From JAJRZX01 sp964472295 (GTDB taxonomy: Bacteria; Desulfobacterota; GWC2-55-46; JADFVP01), in the NCBI GenBank assembly GCA_964472295.1, contig CAYYJQ010000003.1:1-64000 (forward strand): a stretch of DNA of 64,000 nucleotides, given 5' to 3'. The notes beneath the pieces are model-generated. The model made no database searches. It was not told where the DNA came from and was given only the letters and a program-made list of their open reading frames with translations. Position 1 is the stretch's first letter; each line of letters opens with the position of its first letter. Position numbers and translations under genes: made by a program. Below are positions 17,178 through 25,958 of this stretch, one piece after another.

Positions 17178-18767
17178 TTAAAAGAGATAATCCAGCCCTG
17201 CCCTGTACTCCTCGTACTTGAAGCCCGAGGCGCTTGCAAGGGCGCTCCTCTCGTACTTTGCGCCGCCCCTGATGGTCAGGCGGTCTGTAATGTGGCCCTT
17301 CACCTGAAGGGAGAGTTTTGTCGTTGACTCGCTCGTGGAGTTAAATGACTGCACGCCTCCACCTGCCAGGGCGTCGTACTCGATGCGTCCGCCATAGAAA
17401 GAGCCGCGTGCCCTGCCGTAGATGGTGTGGGCGAAGAAATCAGCGGGGTCGAAGTAGCCATTATTGAGGTCATCTGAGAAGTCCCTGTAGTCGAGCCTGT
17501 AGCCGAGGGTAAAGAGAATGCCGTAGTATTCATGACTCTTTGAAACATCGAGGAAAAAGTCCTTGCGCCGGTTGCCGTCGGAGTAATCTCCGTATCTTAT
17601 GCCTGTGGTAAAGTCCAGATACATGACATTGCCGGAGAGGTAGGCAAAGAACTCATCCAGCCTTATATTGTTACGTATAAGCTGGGCTGTGTCCAGAAGG
17701 GCGTAGTGGCTGTAGCCGGCTCCGGCCCTGAACCCCGCCGGGAGTTCCTGACGCAGTGAGACGCCTCCCGTGAGTTCTGACGTTGGGTTCGTTGGAGTGT
17801 CAAGGCTCAGGAATGCCAACTTTCCGGCGAGGGTGGTCTTCCGAAAGAGTTTGTATCGGACGCGGAGCCCCAGTGAGCGCGCCCTTGACCTGTCTGTCAT
17901 GCGCGAGGCCTCGAACTGTGAGAAGACGAGGTCAAGTTTCAGCCCTGGCATGGGGGAATAATAGGCATCGGCGCTGTATATCTCAAGGTGGTTGCTGTCC
18001 GAGTCCTCTGAGACTATAAAGTCCAGACTGAGGAGCGGCCCTGTATCGAGGTTTATCTTATGACGCATTGACCTTGCCCCGGAATTTTCAGGGTCACTCT
18101 CGATAACGCCGTTTATCTGGCGCAGAGACTCCCGCCTCTTGCCCATCCACCAGAGCGTGCGCCCAAGTTCAAGCCTTGCCTCGGTGTTGGAGGGGTCCTC
18201 TGCGAGTATCTTCCTGTACTGCGCCACCGATGCCCTGTAATCACCCTTCCAGGCAAGGGCCCTGGCAAGGCCGAGTCTTGCCTCTGTGTCTCCCGGCTCA
18301 ACAGAGAGGACCTTTCCGTATTCGGCTATGGACTCGCCGTAGTGTCCCTGCCAGGCAAGGGTTCGGGCAAGCCCCTTACGGGCGTCAGCCCTGTGGGGAA
18401 ACCCTGAGAGGACTTCTCTATATAATTTCACGGCGTTGTCATAATCCTTGGACCAGGCCAGAAACCTCGCCTCCATGACCTTAAGTCCGGCCCTCGCGGC
18501 GCCGGGTTCCATCTCTTTTACAAGGGCATCGAGGATAGAGGCCGCTTTCTTATATTCGCCATTGGCCTTGAGGACCTTGACTTGCGAGAGCGTCGCCTCA
18601 ATGTTCAGAGGTGAAGAGACTGCCTCAACGCCAGACTCCGAGGCTTGCGCCGCGGACGCAAGAATAGGCCCCAATGAAAGCGCAAGGGCCATGGAGACAA
18701 AGAGGCATAGCCGTGAAAAGACGGGGAATCGTACTCCCCTCTTATCTCTTTTTCCATGTATAGCCAT
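17178..18767 (-). CDS. TPR protein with C-terminal YaiO-type outer-membrane barrel
   Basis: A 529-residue exported protein: a signal peptide within residues 1-40 (LASAAQA), about five TPR-like repeats (residues about 50-230; A-W-x-G-x-Y-x-x-S-I-A-x-Y units) and a C-terminal region of alternating aromatic strands ending in F, as in YaiO-type barrels. The layout resembles PgaA-like exporters with periplasmic TPR and a barrel. ATG at 18767 was chosen because the frame upstream lies inside the glycosyltransferase gene; the overlap is 26 bases. Export of the polymer made by that glycosyltransferase is inference. Confidence 0.78.
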   Translation of the reverse strand: MAIHGKRDKRGVRFPVFSRLCLFVSMALALSLGPILASAAQASESGVEAVSSPLNIEATLSQVKVLKANGEYKKAASILDALVKEMEPGAARAGLKVMEARFLAWSKDYDNAVKLYREVLSGFPHRADARKGLARTLAWQGHYGESIAEYGKVLSVEPGDTEARLGLARALAWKGDYRASVAQYRKILAEDPSNTEARLELGRTLWWMGKRRESLRQINGVIESDPENSGARSMRHKINLDTGPLLSLDFIVSEDSDSNHLEIYSADAYYSPMPGLKLDLVFSQFEASRMTDRSRARSLGLRVRYKLFRKTTLAGKLAFLSLDTPTNPTSELTGGVSLRQELPAGFRAGAGYSHYALLDTAQLIRNNIRLDEFFAYLSGNVMYLDFTTGIRYGDYSDGNRRKDFFLDVSKSHEYYGILFTLGYRLDYRDFSDDLNNGYFDPADFFAHTIYGRARGSFYGGRIEYDALAGGGVQSFNSTSESTTKLSLQVKGHITDRLTIRGGAKYERSALASASGFKYEEYRAGLDYLF

Positions 18768-20154
18768 GTTTCTCAACCCTCTCCCACTTTTTGCCTCCAA
18801 GGAGACTCTTGATAAGCGCCTCTGTGCGCCAGACGCTGTTAATCTGCCTGTAACCGAAGTTTTCCAACACCCCGTAGAGGAGCAGGATAAGGAAATCGGA
18901 CTTTTTCGGGTATCGCATATAGGTCATCTCTTCAAGGAGTATGGCCCCTGTGGAAAGGAGTACACCAAGGAGAATGGCCACGGTCAGGAATAGGACAAAG
19001 AACCTCCCGTCCACGATGCCAAGGAAGAAGCAGAGCGTAACCACTACATAACCCGCCACCTCCACCACAGGCCCAAGCATCTCGATAATGAACTGGTAGG
19101 GCAAGGAGAAGAGGCCCACAGTTGAGTATCTGGGATTGAATATCATGCTCTTGTGCTTTATTATGGATTGAATGAGCCCCATGTGCCAGCGCCGTCTCTG
19201 CCTCGCGAGCATTTTAAAGGACTGCGGGGCCTCTGTCCAGCATACAGGGTCTGGCACAAAGAGTATCTTGTATTTTCTACCCTCATCTATAAAGCGCTCG
19301 TGCAGGGTAAGTATGAGGTCCATATCCTCGGTCACGGTTCTGGCCGTATATCCGCCCACCTCAAGGAGGGCCCTCTTGTTCACAACCGAGAAGGTTCCGG
19401 AGATTATAAGAAGGGCGTTTATGGCGCTCCAGCCGGCCCTCCCGAAGAGGAAACTCCTCATGTACTCAACTATCTGGAACCTCGAAAGGCTGTCCTCCGG
19501 GAGCCGTAGTTCCTCGATCCTCCCGCCCCTCATCTTGCATCCATTGAGTATCTTCACGATGCCGCCTGTGCCGATAATGGTCTTGGGGTCCTCGATTACG
19601 GCTCGCATGAGCCTTCTTATGGCCTTTTCCTCAAGAATGGAGTCAGCGTCAACAGAGCATATATAGGGGGCCCTTGATGCGTTTACACCCACGTTAAGGG
19701 AATCCGCCTTGCCTCCATGGTCCTTTGAGATAATAGTGAGATTGGGAATGGATGGGTTGACGTAAAAACCCCTTACATCAGAGGTATCGAGTATCTTCCT
19801 GTAGACAAGGTCTATCCTCTCAAGTTTAAAGGCCTTGATGAGCCTCTCGAGCGTTGCGTCCTCCGAGCCGTCGTCCACCACTATTACCTCGTAATCAGGG
19901 TAGTCCTGGCGCAGAAGGGCCTTTACCGTATCCACGATATTGCCTTCCTCGTTATAGGTGGCGATTATCATGCTCACGGGAAGGAGAAGGGCCTCTGGCA
20001 TATCGGCCTGATACCTGCCGTACCTGAGGCGCTTCATGTGCCTTACGATGACAATGGTGGCGACTATGAGGAGGAAGGCGTAAATGATGTTGGCAACTCC
20101 GAAGTATGCGATGACCCCGTAGTTGAACCAGTCTATAATGGTATATACGTTCAC
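18742..20154 (-). CDS. Membrane processive glycosyltransferase, family 2 (PgaC/BcsA-like)
   Basis: A 470-residue inner-membrane glycosyltransferase: one N-terminal helix pair, a cytoplasmic GT2 domain with DD at 94-95 (VVDDGS), DAD at 169-171, ED at 276-277 and QRRRW at 319-323, then three or four membrane helices. These are the D, DxD, ED and QxxRW motifs of polymerising enzymes such as poly-N-acetylglucosamine synthase. The start is GTG with GGAGG in front. Its neighbours are a HEAT-repeat protein and a TPR-barrel protein, so an exopolysaccharide is likely; the sugar is unknown. Confidence 0.88.
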   Translation of the reverse strand: MNVYTIIDWFNYGVIAYFGVANIIYAFLLIVATIVIVRHMKRLRYGRYQADMPEALLLPVSMIIATYNEEGNIVDTVKALLRQDYPDYEVIVVDDGSEDATLERLIKAFKLERIDLVYRKILDTSDVRGFYVNPSIPNLTIISKDHGGKADSLNVGVNASRAPYICSVDADSILEEKAIRRLMRAVIEDPKTIIGTGGIVKILNGCKMRGGRIEELRLPEDSLSRFQIVEYMRSFLFGRAGWSAINALLIISGTFSVVNKRALLEVGGYTARTVTEDMDLILTLHERFIDEGRKYKILFVPDPVCWTEAPQSFKMLARQRRRWHMGLIQSIIKHKSMIFNPRYSTVGLFSLPYQFIIEMLGPVVEVAGYVVVTLCFFLGIVDGRFFVLFLTVAILLGVLLSTGAILLEEMTYMRYPKKSDFLILLLYGVLENFGYRQINSVWRTEALIKSLLGGKKWERVEKHGYTWKKR

Positions 20155-20188
20155 GAAATGGTCCTCCAGAAACTGACAATCAAATTAG

Positions 20189-20331
20189 GTTACCTCTGAA
20201 TACTCATCCCTGACTTGAGTGGGGACGGAAAAGGAAGAAGAGGATTTTTCTTTTTCTCGGATTTTCATTAACTTGAAGTTATTGGAAAGAAGTGCGCGGC
20301 AAGTACCAGATTAGAGAAATGAATGGGTAAA
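20189..20331 (+). repeat. Degenerate MITE-like element (copy B)
   Basis: TACCTCTGAATACTCATCCC, a TTTTTCTTTTTCTC block and TTAACTTGAAGTTATTGGAA follow the order seen in the intact 153-bp elements, with many changes. It fills the gap between the HEAT gene stop and the glycosyltransferase start. Confidence 0.4.
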
Positions 20332-21660
20332 TCAGGGATAACCCATGGCCGCCCTGGCGGCCTTTCTCACGGTAACGTCAGGGTCGTTATTTGCAACAAC
20401 CTTGATGGCCTCCTGTGTCCTTTTCATGGTGAAACGGCCCAGTATCTTAAGGAGTATGCGCCTTGCGCCTGGAGAGCAATCCCTCTCAAGGGCGCTTATA
20501 AGGGGCGAGATAGCCCCGTTAAGCCCCATTGCGTAAAGGGTGTCCTCGGCCTTTTTTCTAAGTTCCTCTCTGCTGTCCTCAAGGCTTTCCACAACGCGCC
20601 AGACCAGCCCGGAGCGCTGAAGTTCCTCAACGGCCTGCTCTCTTGCATAGGCGTCATCATGGTTAAGGAGAATATCGCGAAGGGCCTCGAGGGAGTGATC
20701 TTTCATCAGGCCCAGGGCCTCTGCGGCGGCGCGCCTGACCTGCCAGTTGGGGTCAAAGAGCCTCACCTTTATCTTATCCACGGCCTGTGGGACGTATATG
20801 AGCCCCAGGGCCCTGGTGCAGTGGAGCCTTACCACCCAGAAGGGGTCCTCTGTAAGGATCATGAGGTCACTGATTGCCGCCCGGCTCCGTGTCTTACCGA
20901 GCCCCCTTGCGGCCTTTGCACGGACGTCGGGTTCACGGTCAAGGAGAGCGAGGCAGAGAACATCAGCCACGGCGGGGTCGGAAAGGTTGCCCATTATATC
21001 CACTACCACGGCCCTGACCCTCCAGTTACTGCTCTTGAGTCCCTGCCTCAGGACCTTGACGGAAACCCTGCCAAAGGATATAAGTGCGGACTTCACGATC
21101 CTCATCGAGACTTTGTCGAGTGAGTCAACACAGTTCAGGAGGCAGTTCACGATGGCCGGAACCCCTCTCTCGTCTCCAATGAGCCCGAGGGCGTAAACAG
21201 CCATGTTGCGCACATCCCTCGCTTCGTCGCCAAGGGCGGCGATGAGGTTGTCAAGGGCGCGCGCGCACCGTATGACGCCGAGCCTCTCGGCAGAACGGGC
21301 CCTCTCCCAGACCCTTGTGCTGTTTAACGATTTCAGATAATGATCCACATAACCGAGCTTCTCGAAGAACCCGTAGACCCTTGGATAGAGACGGGGCTCC
21401 ACAAAGTCCATCTGGTCCGTAAGGGCCTCCTCGATGACAATCCAGTCCATGGAGCCCTTCCTTGAACGGAGCCGCTCGGCGGAGACATTCCCCGGGTAAT
21501 GCACCATGGAAGAGACGATGGGACCATAGTATGCCCTCTTCATGTCGAGACGGAGGAAGCGCTGCCTTCGGAAAAAACGTCTCAGGAAGGCGAAGAGGAT
21601 AATGAGGACAATGGTGCCGAAGATAAAGGCAATTGTGAGGATAAGGGCCTGGCGGGTCAC
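20332..21660 (-). CDS. Membrane-anchored HEAT-repeat protein
   Basis: A 442-residue protein with one N-terminal membrane helix (residues about 6-28) and a cytoplasmic solenoid of HEAT/PBS-lyase-type repeats from about 125 onward (units such as NLIAALGDEARDVRNMAVYALG). These repeats are protein-interaction surfaces with no catalytic residues. The start is GTG at 21660. It lies upstream of the glycosyltransferase and TPR-barrel genes on the same strand and probably scaffolds or regulates that complex; this is inference from order. Confidence 0.8.
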   Translation of the reverse strand: MTRQALILTIAFIFGTIVLIILFAFLRRFFRRQRFLRLDMKRAYYGPIVSSMVHYPGNVSAERLRSRKGSMDWIVIEEALTDQMDFVEPRLYPRVYGFFEKLGYVDHYLKSLNSTRVWERARSAERLGVIRCARALDNLIAALGDEARDVRNMAVYALGLIGDERGVPAIVNCLLNCVDSLDKVSMRIVKSALISFGRVSVKVLRQGLKSSNWRVRAVVVDIMGNLSDPAVADVLCLALLDREPDVRAKAARGLGKTRSRAAISDLMILTEDPFWVVRLHCTRALGLIYVPQAVDKIKVRLFDPNWQVRRAAAEALGLMKDHSLEALRDILLNHDDAYAREQAVEELQRSGLVWRVVESLEDSREELRKKAEDTLYAMGLNGAISPLISALERDCSPGARRILLKILGRFTMKRTQEAIKVVANNDPDVTVRKAARAAMGYP

Positions 21661-21859
21661 GATAAGGACTCTTTAATTAGGAGATTATGGAGACGCCCAG
21701 CTGTCTTTGAGGAGTGGGCGTATGGAGGGTAGGTCGCGGCCCGAGAAAAGGCAAGATTGGTCTCAAAAGAAGTATACTACACCGTTATCCCTGGTGTCAA
21801 GGGTTTTTTTACGTGTTCTCAAAAAAAACTCTGAACTGGCCAGGCGTGGTCTCTGGCCC

Positions 21860-22351
21860 TCAATCGCTCTCATGGGAGCGCCAGTGCTCAACCCCTGAGA
21901 TAAACTCAATATCAAAGGAACGGCGCTGGTCCGGGCTCAGTATCTTTCTCATGGCGACTATGTGGCTGTACCTCTTCACCATGATGTTGTTCCTGAGGGC
22001 GCCAATCTCCTTTATCTTCCTCTTGATGGCGAGCATATCCGGTTTCTTACTCGTTACCATGTTCTTGAGCTCGGCCTTTCTGAAGGCGAGTTCCGCCTTC
22101 AACGGCCCCATATTCCTCTTGATCTCCAAATGCATACTCTCGAGCTTGGCCCTCTGGTCCGGGCTAAGGGAATCCTGCCATCCGTAATGGCCGTGCCTCA
22201 TGGCCCCGCCGTGGGCCCTTGACATGGCTGTGCTGCGAACCATTACATTCTTGTGCTTTTCGGCTACCTTCTTGGACGAATCGGCGTATGAGAGACCTGT
22301 AAAGACAAAAAAGACAAGCGCCGTAACCGCAATGCTCTTAATAGATTTCAT
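21860..22351 (-). CDS. Spy/CpxP-like periplasmic protein
   Basis: A 163-residue exported protein with a signal peptide (residues 1-23), a His-rich patch (AHGGAMRHGHYGW) and two LSPDQR motifs, variants of the LTxxQ motif of the Spy/CpxP family, in an all-helical, charged C-terminal part. Family members are periplasmic chaperones or metal-stress sensors. GAGGGG precedes the ATG. The His patch suggests metal binding; this is inference. Confidence 0.7.
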   Translation of the reverse strand: MKSIKSIAVTALVFFVFTGLSYADSSKKVAEKHKNVMVRSTAMSRAHGGAMRHGHYGWQDSLSPDQRAKLESMHLEIKRNMGPLKAELAFRKAELKNMVTSKKPDMLAIKRKIKEIGALRNNIMVKRYSHIVAMRKILSPDQRRSFDIEFISGVEHWRSHESD

Positions 22352-22489
22352 CTATTCCCCCCCTCTTAATGTGTAATGCCTCGATGTAAGAAGCAATGTA
22401 TCTTTATTGATAAGCCCGGCAGAAAAATGATTTTTCAAGTAATCATTATACATATACTGTTAGGAATGGCAACAAAATACCCTGAGTCC

Positions 22490-22527
22490 GAAAAAAAGCA
22501 AGGGCGCGCCCAACGGCGCGCCCTTGC
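22490..22527 (-). terminator. Intrinsic terminator after the secreted-protein gene
   Basis: A perfect 13-bp stem with arms GCAAGGGCGCGCC and GGCGCGCCCTTGC around a 4-base loop, followed on the minus strand by a run of T. It sits 22 bases after the stop codon at 22550. Confidence 0.88.
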
Positions 22528-22549
22528 CCCTGTTACCATCCGCCAAGTC

Positions 22550-23587
22550 TTAATCGCTCCTGGCAAATCTTACGCCGCCGCCGGGGCGATACGTTACGTG
22601 AGCCCCGGAAAGATGCCTCTTGGTCTCACTGAAACCAATGACCGAGACCTTCCCGGAGCATACCCTGTAATCGCGCACCACCGTAACCCTGGCATTAGCC
22701 TTGAGACTAACGCGCTTCAGGCTCACCGTGGCACATCCCTCCGTGGGTCCCTCATTACCATAGAAGCCATAGTATCTCGTACCGCCTACGTTCTTTACAA
22801 AGTCTGTCTTTAAAAGCGCTATCTCGCGCACCGTATCCTCAATGGAACTCCGCCCTGAGGCCCACTGCCCCTCAAGAGACCTGAGCCTCTTCGCCTCAAG
22901 GGCGCTGTCCTTTACATAATCCACTCCCTCAAGGGCAACCCCTTCGCGCAGTTCCACCACATCCCTGCCGCCATTGATAAAATCATAGTTCTTCATTACC
23001 TGAAACTTCGCCTGCCCCTCTCCATCACAGGCCGCAAACCATACCCCCCCTGAGCCCTTTAAGAGCAGGTAGGTAAAGGCCTCGATGGCCGGGACCTCGG
23101 TGAGGCGCTTGAACCTGCCGTATCGCATTGGGATGACGTAACGGGGGCGCCCGCCCCGGGTCACGCAGGATATTGTCGCAGTCTCAAAGATGTCTATGGA
23201 TGAGTACCCCGACTCTCGCTCTCCTTTGGAGAAAGGACTGCGCGAGAGTACCTTCGGGGCCTCGCGGAGCGCGCCAAGTGACGGAAGGGCCACGGCCTTG
23301 TATCTCGCGGGCTCCACTGCGTGCTCCATCATCAACCCAACAAGTCCATGACCCGTGTTATCATCATACCTTCCAAGCACCCTGTAGTCCCTGTCCCCGG
23401 CAAGTCCATCTGGAAGGCTGGTGAGGATAAATGTATGGGTCCTGTCTACAATATATACGGCCCGTACGCCGGTCTGCCCTATAAACGCCTGCCTCAGCCC
23501 GCCTCCTGCGGCAAAGGCCCCCCAAGGCATGAGGGATAGAAGGGCAAAAAGAACAAAGACCGCCCTGAGTAAAAGTGTCTTCACCAT
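22550..23587 (-). CDS. Secreted protein of unknown function
   Basis: I do not recognise this 345-residue protein. It has a clear signal peptide (residues 1-26; LLSLMPWGAFAAG) and no further membrane helix. Its few cysteines lie in ATISC, FAACDG, EGCATV and YRVCSG, so one or two disulfides are possible. The mature part looks globular and mixed alpha/beta. ATG at 23587 follows GAGGAGG at good spacing; the open frame upstream to 23731 is probably not translated. It has its own terminator and no obvious operon partner. Confidence 0.72.
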   Translation of the reverse strand: MVKTLLLRAVFVLFALLSLMPWGAFAAGGGLRQAFIGQTGVRAVYIVDRTHTFILTSLPDGLAGDRDYRVLGRYDDNTGHGLVGLMMEHAVEPARYKAVALPSLGALREAPKVLSRSPFSKGERESGYSSIDIFETATISCVTRGGRPRYVIPMRYGRFKRLTEVPAIEAFTYLLLKGSGGVWFAACDGEGQAKFQVMKNYDFINGGRDVVELREGVALEGVDYVKDSALEAKRLRSLEGQWASGRSSIEDTVREIALLKTDFVKNVGGTRYYGFYGNEGPTEGCATVSLKRVSLKANARVTVVRDYRVCSGKVSVIGFSETKRHLSGAHVTYRPGGGVRFARSD

Positions 23588-23999
23588 CTCAACCTCCTCA
23601 ATGTGTGCTGTGTCTACATGTAATGCTTCTTCACCTATGTCCAGGTATTGCACAGGCCATGCCATGGCCCCATCCTGGCCATAACATCCCTTAAAACAAG
23701 AGGAAAATCGAGAAACACAGACGCAGGGCAAATCAAGGAGCTGTGCGCTTCTGGCATATCTTCAAGGTTTGCGAGGCAAGTCGTGATCACCAGAAGAGCG
23801 TCCACGAAAGAAAAAACGCGCGGAAAGGGCACGGGGTGTGCGCTTTTTCCCCCTGTGCGCTTTTGGAGGCTTCCCAGATAGAGATAACCGCGGGACAAGT
23901 CCCCATAGGTATTGACCTCAGCCTCAATTTGGTTTTATAATAATCTCCATACGCCATACGCGCCCCCTGAGGATCAACCCTGTAAGAAGGCAGATAATC
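23588..23999. other. Intergenic region upstream of the PilZ gene
   Basis: A 412-base divergent gap. Apart from the promoter at 23912-23941 and a short direct repeat of TGTGCGCTTTT near 23840-23865, I see nothing in it. Confidence 0.55.
23912..23941 (+). promoter_or_regulatory. Sigma-70-like promoter for the PilZ gene
   Basis: TTGACC (23912-23917), 18 bases, TATAAT (23936-23941), about 55 bases before the start. Confidence 0.6.
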
Positions 24000-24320
24000 T
24001 TGTCAGAACGAAGGGCGAACAAGAGGGTATCCCTAAGAGACAATGTCCGCTACGGCCCCACAGAGCCGCCGCAACACATCTCTTTTATTACCAACCTCTC
24101 CACCACGGGAGTCTACATACATACAAACAGGGTCTTCGCCCTCGGTACAAGGCTCTTTCTTGTCTTTGAGACCAGGAACGGCAGACTCAAGGCCGAGGGT
24201 GTAGTAGTCTGGACGAGAAAGGCCCCACCCCACCTCATTCGTCATATCAAGAGCGGCATGGGCATCAAGTTCACAAGGGCTGATGAGGCCCTGCTCGACC
24301 TTGTGCGGGAGAGGTCCTGA
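24000..24320 (+). CDS. PilZ-domain protein (probable c-di-GMP receptor)
   Basis: A single 106-residue PilZ domain. RVSLR supplies the RxxxR motif, and NLSTTG supplies the second, D/NxSxxG-type, motif; both contact cyclic di-GMP in the family. GMGIKF near the C terminus closes the barrel. The start is TTG at 24000 with AGAAGG upstream. An HD-GYP gene at 56757 could act on the same messenger. Confidence 0.85.
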   Translation: MSERRANKRVSLRDNVRYGPTEPPQHISFITNLSTTGVYIHTNRVFALGTRLFLVFETRNGRLKAEGVVVWTRKAPPHLIRHIKSGMGIKFTRADEALLDLVRERS

Positions 24321-24431
24321 AAAGACGCTGTTCCTGCCTTCCCCCTTTCTCTCCCATAGCCGCCCGCTTTCCAAACCCCCTGCCCTGTGCTATGATTATG
24401 TGATACAAGTTAACAATGACAGGGCTAAACC

Positions 24432-25910
24432 ATGATAAAAAAGACATCAAGACTCGTAGTCCCCAATGACCCCGGCTACATAAAGGGCATAACCGCCTAC
24501 TCAAGGGAACTGGCACGGCGCATGGGCTTTACGCCGACCGAGACAAGGCAGATAAACCGCGCCCTCTCCGTTGCGGCCATGAATGTAATGACCGAGGCCT
24601 TCAACCCCTATGACGACGAGTTCTTCGAGATTACCTTCAAGGCACACGATGACGGCCTGCAGATAAACATTGACGACATGGGCCTGCCCTTTTCATTCAA
24701 TGTCAGGGAGAAGAAGGAGACGGCCACGGACCTCAAGGCCATAGAGAGGAACGTCGACAAGGTGGTCTTTGTGAACAGGGGCAAGAAGGGCAAGGAGCTC
24801 CAGATGTTCAAGTACCTCAAAGGCAGGCACGTTGAGGAGATATTCACGCCAGAGGAATTAAGGCCCTTTGGTGTCTGCGAGATACCGGCGCGGGACCGTG
24901 ACCTTGAGATACGCCCCATGAGGCCCGAAGAGGCCACCGAGGTATCGCGGTGCATTTACAGGACCTACCGTTACACCTACCTGAAGGAAGACCTCTACTT
25001 TCCCGAACGTATCGAGACCATGAACCGCGATGGCAAGATGGTCTCCATAGTTGCCGTGAACGAAAAGGACGAAGTTGCCGGACACTTCGCCATCATGCCG
25101 AGACCCAACGGCAAGGTGGCCGAGATAGGCGTTGCCGTTGTAATGCCAAGGTACAGGGGCAGGGGAATCATGAAGAAGATGCTCACGCGCCTCATGGACG
25201 AGGCGCGTGAGCGCTCGCTATATGCGCTTTACGGCAACGCCCTTACAGTGCATGCCCTCAGCCAGAGGGCCAACCTCAAGTTCGGTTTTCACGAGACAGC
25301 CCTGCAGCTCGGCTGGATTCCCCCCGGCTCGACACGGGTCATAAAGGAACGGGGGCTAAAGGGCGCTGGCAACATCCTTACCTTCTTCAAGTACCTTAAG
25401 GAGACCCCTCCCTACCCTGTATTCATACCCGGTCATTACTCGAAAATACTCTCAAGGATATACGCGGGCCTTGGGCTCATGCGCGTACAAGAACCTCCCA
25501 TGCCCATCACAATGGCCGTGCTCACGCCCGAGTCGGAGATAAACCTCAAACTCAAACCCCTTCACAGGACGGCCATTATCGAGGTACGACGCTTTGGAAA
25601 GGACTTCCTTGAGCGCCTGAGGGCCAAGACCTCTGAACTCTCAAGAAGGAACTTCAACGCCCTGTACATGGACCTTGAACTGAGAGACCCCTTTACCCCC
25701 GAGGCCGCGCTCATGGCCGAGGATCTGGGTTTTTTCTTCTCGGGCCTTTTGCCCGACTTCTCGGGCGGCGATATACTCAGGCTCCAGCGATATAATACAC
25801 GGGTATGTTACGATGAGATTCACACGTCCTCGGTCTTTGGAAACGAGATCGTAAAGTATATTGAATCAGAGGACCGGCGGATAAAGTTTCATCAGGGGGC
25901 CATACCCTGA
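24432..25910 (+). CDS. Histidine-kinase-like ATPase domain fused to a GNAT acetyltransferase domain
   Basis: A 492-residue fusion. Residues about 1-125 resemble the serine-kinase-type ATPase domain of RsbW-like anti-sigma factors (AMNVMTEAFNPY as N-box, DDMGLPF as G1-like). Residues about 155-310 are a GNAT domain with the acetyl-CoA loop RYRGRGIMKKM. About 180 further residues form a second GNAT-like half. Such fusions occur in delta-proteobacteria, but their substrate is unknown to me. No SD is evident; a possible extended -10 (TGCTATGAT) lies about 40 bases upstream. Confidence 0.78.
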   Translation: MIKKTSRLVVPNDPGYIKGITAYSRELARRMGFTPTETRQINRALSVAAMNVMTEAFNPYDDEFFEITFKAHDDGLQINIDDMGLPFSFNVREKKETATDLKAIERNVDKVVFVNRGKKGKELQMFKYLKGRHVEEIFTPEELRPFGVCEIPARDRDLEIRPMRPEEATEVSRCIYRTYRYTYLKEDLYFPERIETMNRDGKMVSIVAVNEKDEVAGHFAIMPRPNGKVAEIGVAVVMPRYRGRGIMKKMLTRLMDEARERSLYALYGNALTVHALSQRANLKFGFHETALQLGWIPPGSTRVIKERGLKGAGNILTFFKYLKETPPYPVFIPGHYSKILSRIYAGLGLMRVQEPPMPITMAVLTPESEINLKLKPLHRTAIIEVRRFGKDFLERLRAKTSELSRRNFNALYMDLELRDPFTPEAALMAEDLGFFFSGLLPDFSGGDILRLQRYNTRVCYDEIHTSSVFGNEIVKYIESEDRRIKFHQGAIP

Positions 25911-25958
25911 TGGACGGGGGGCAAGGGGCGGAGGCGGTAGGCCCTCTTCTTGCTCTGT

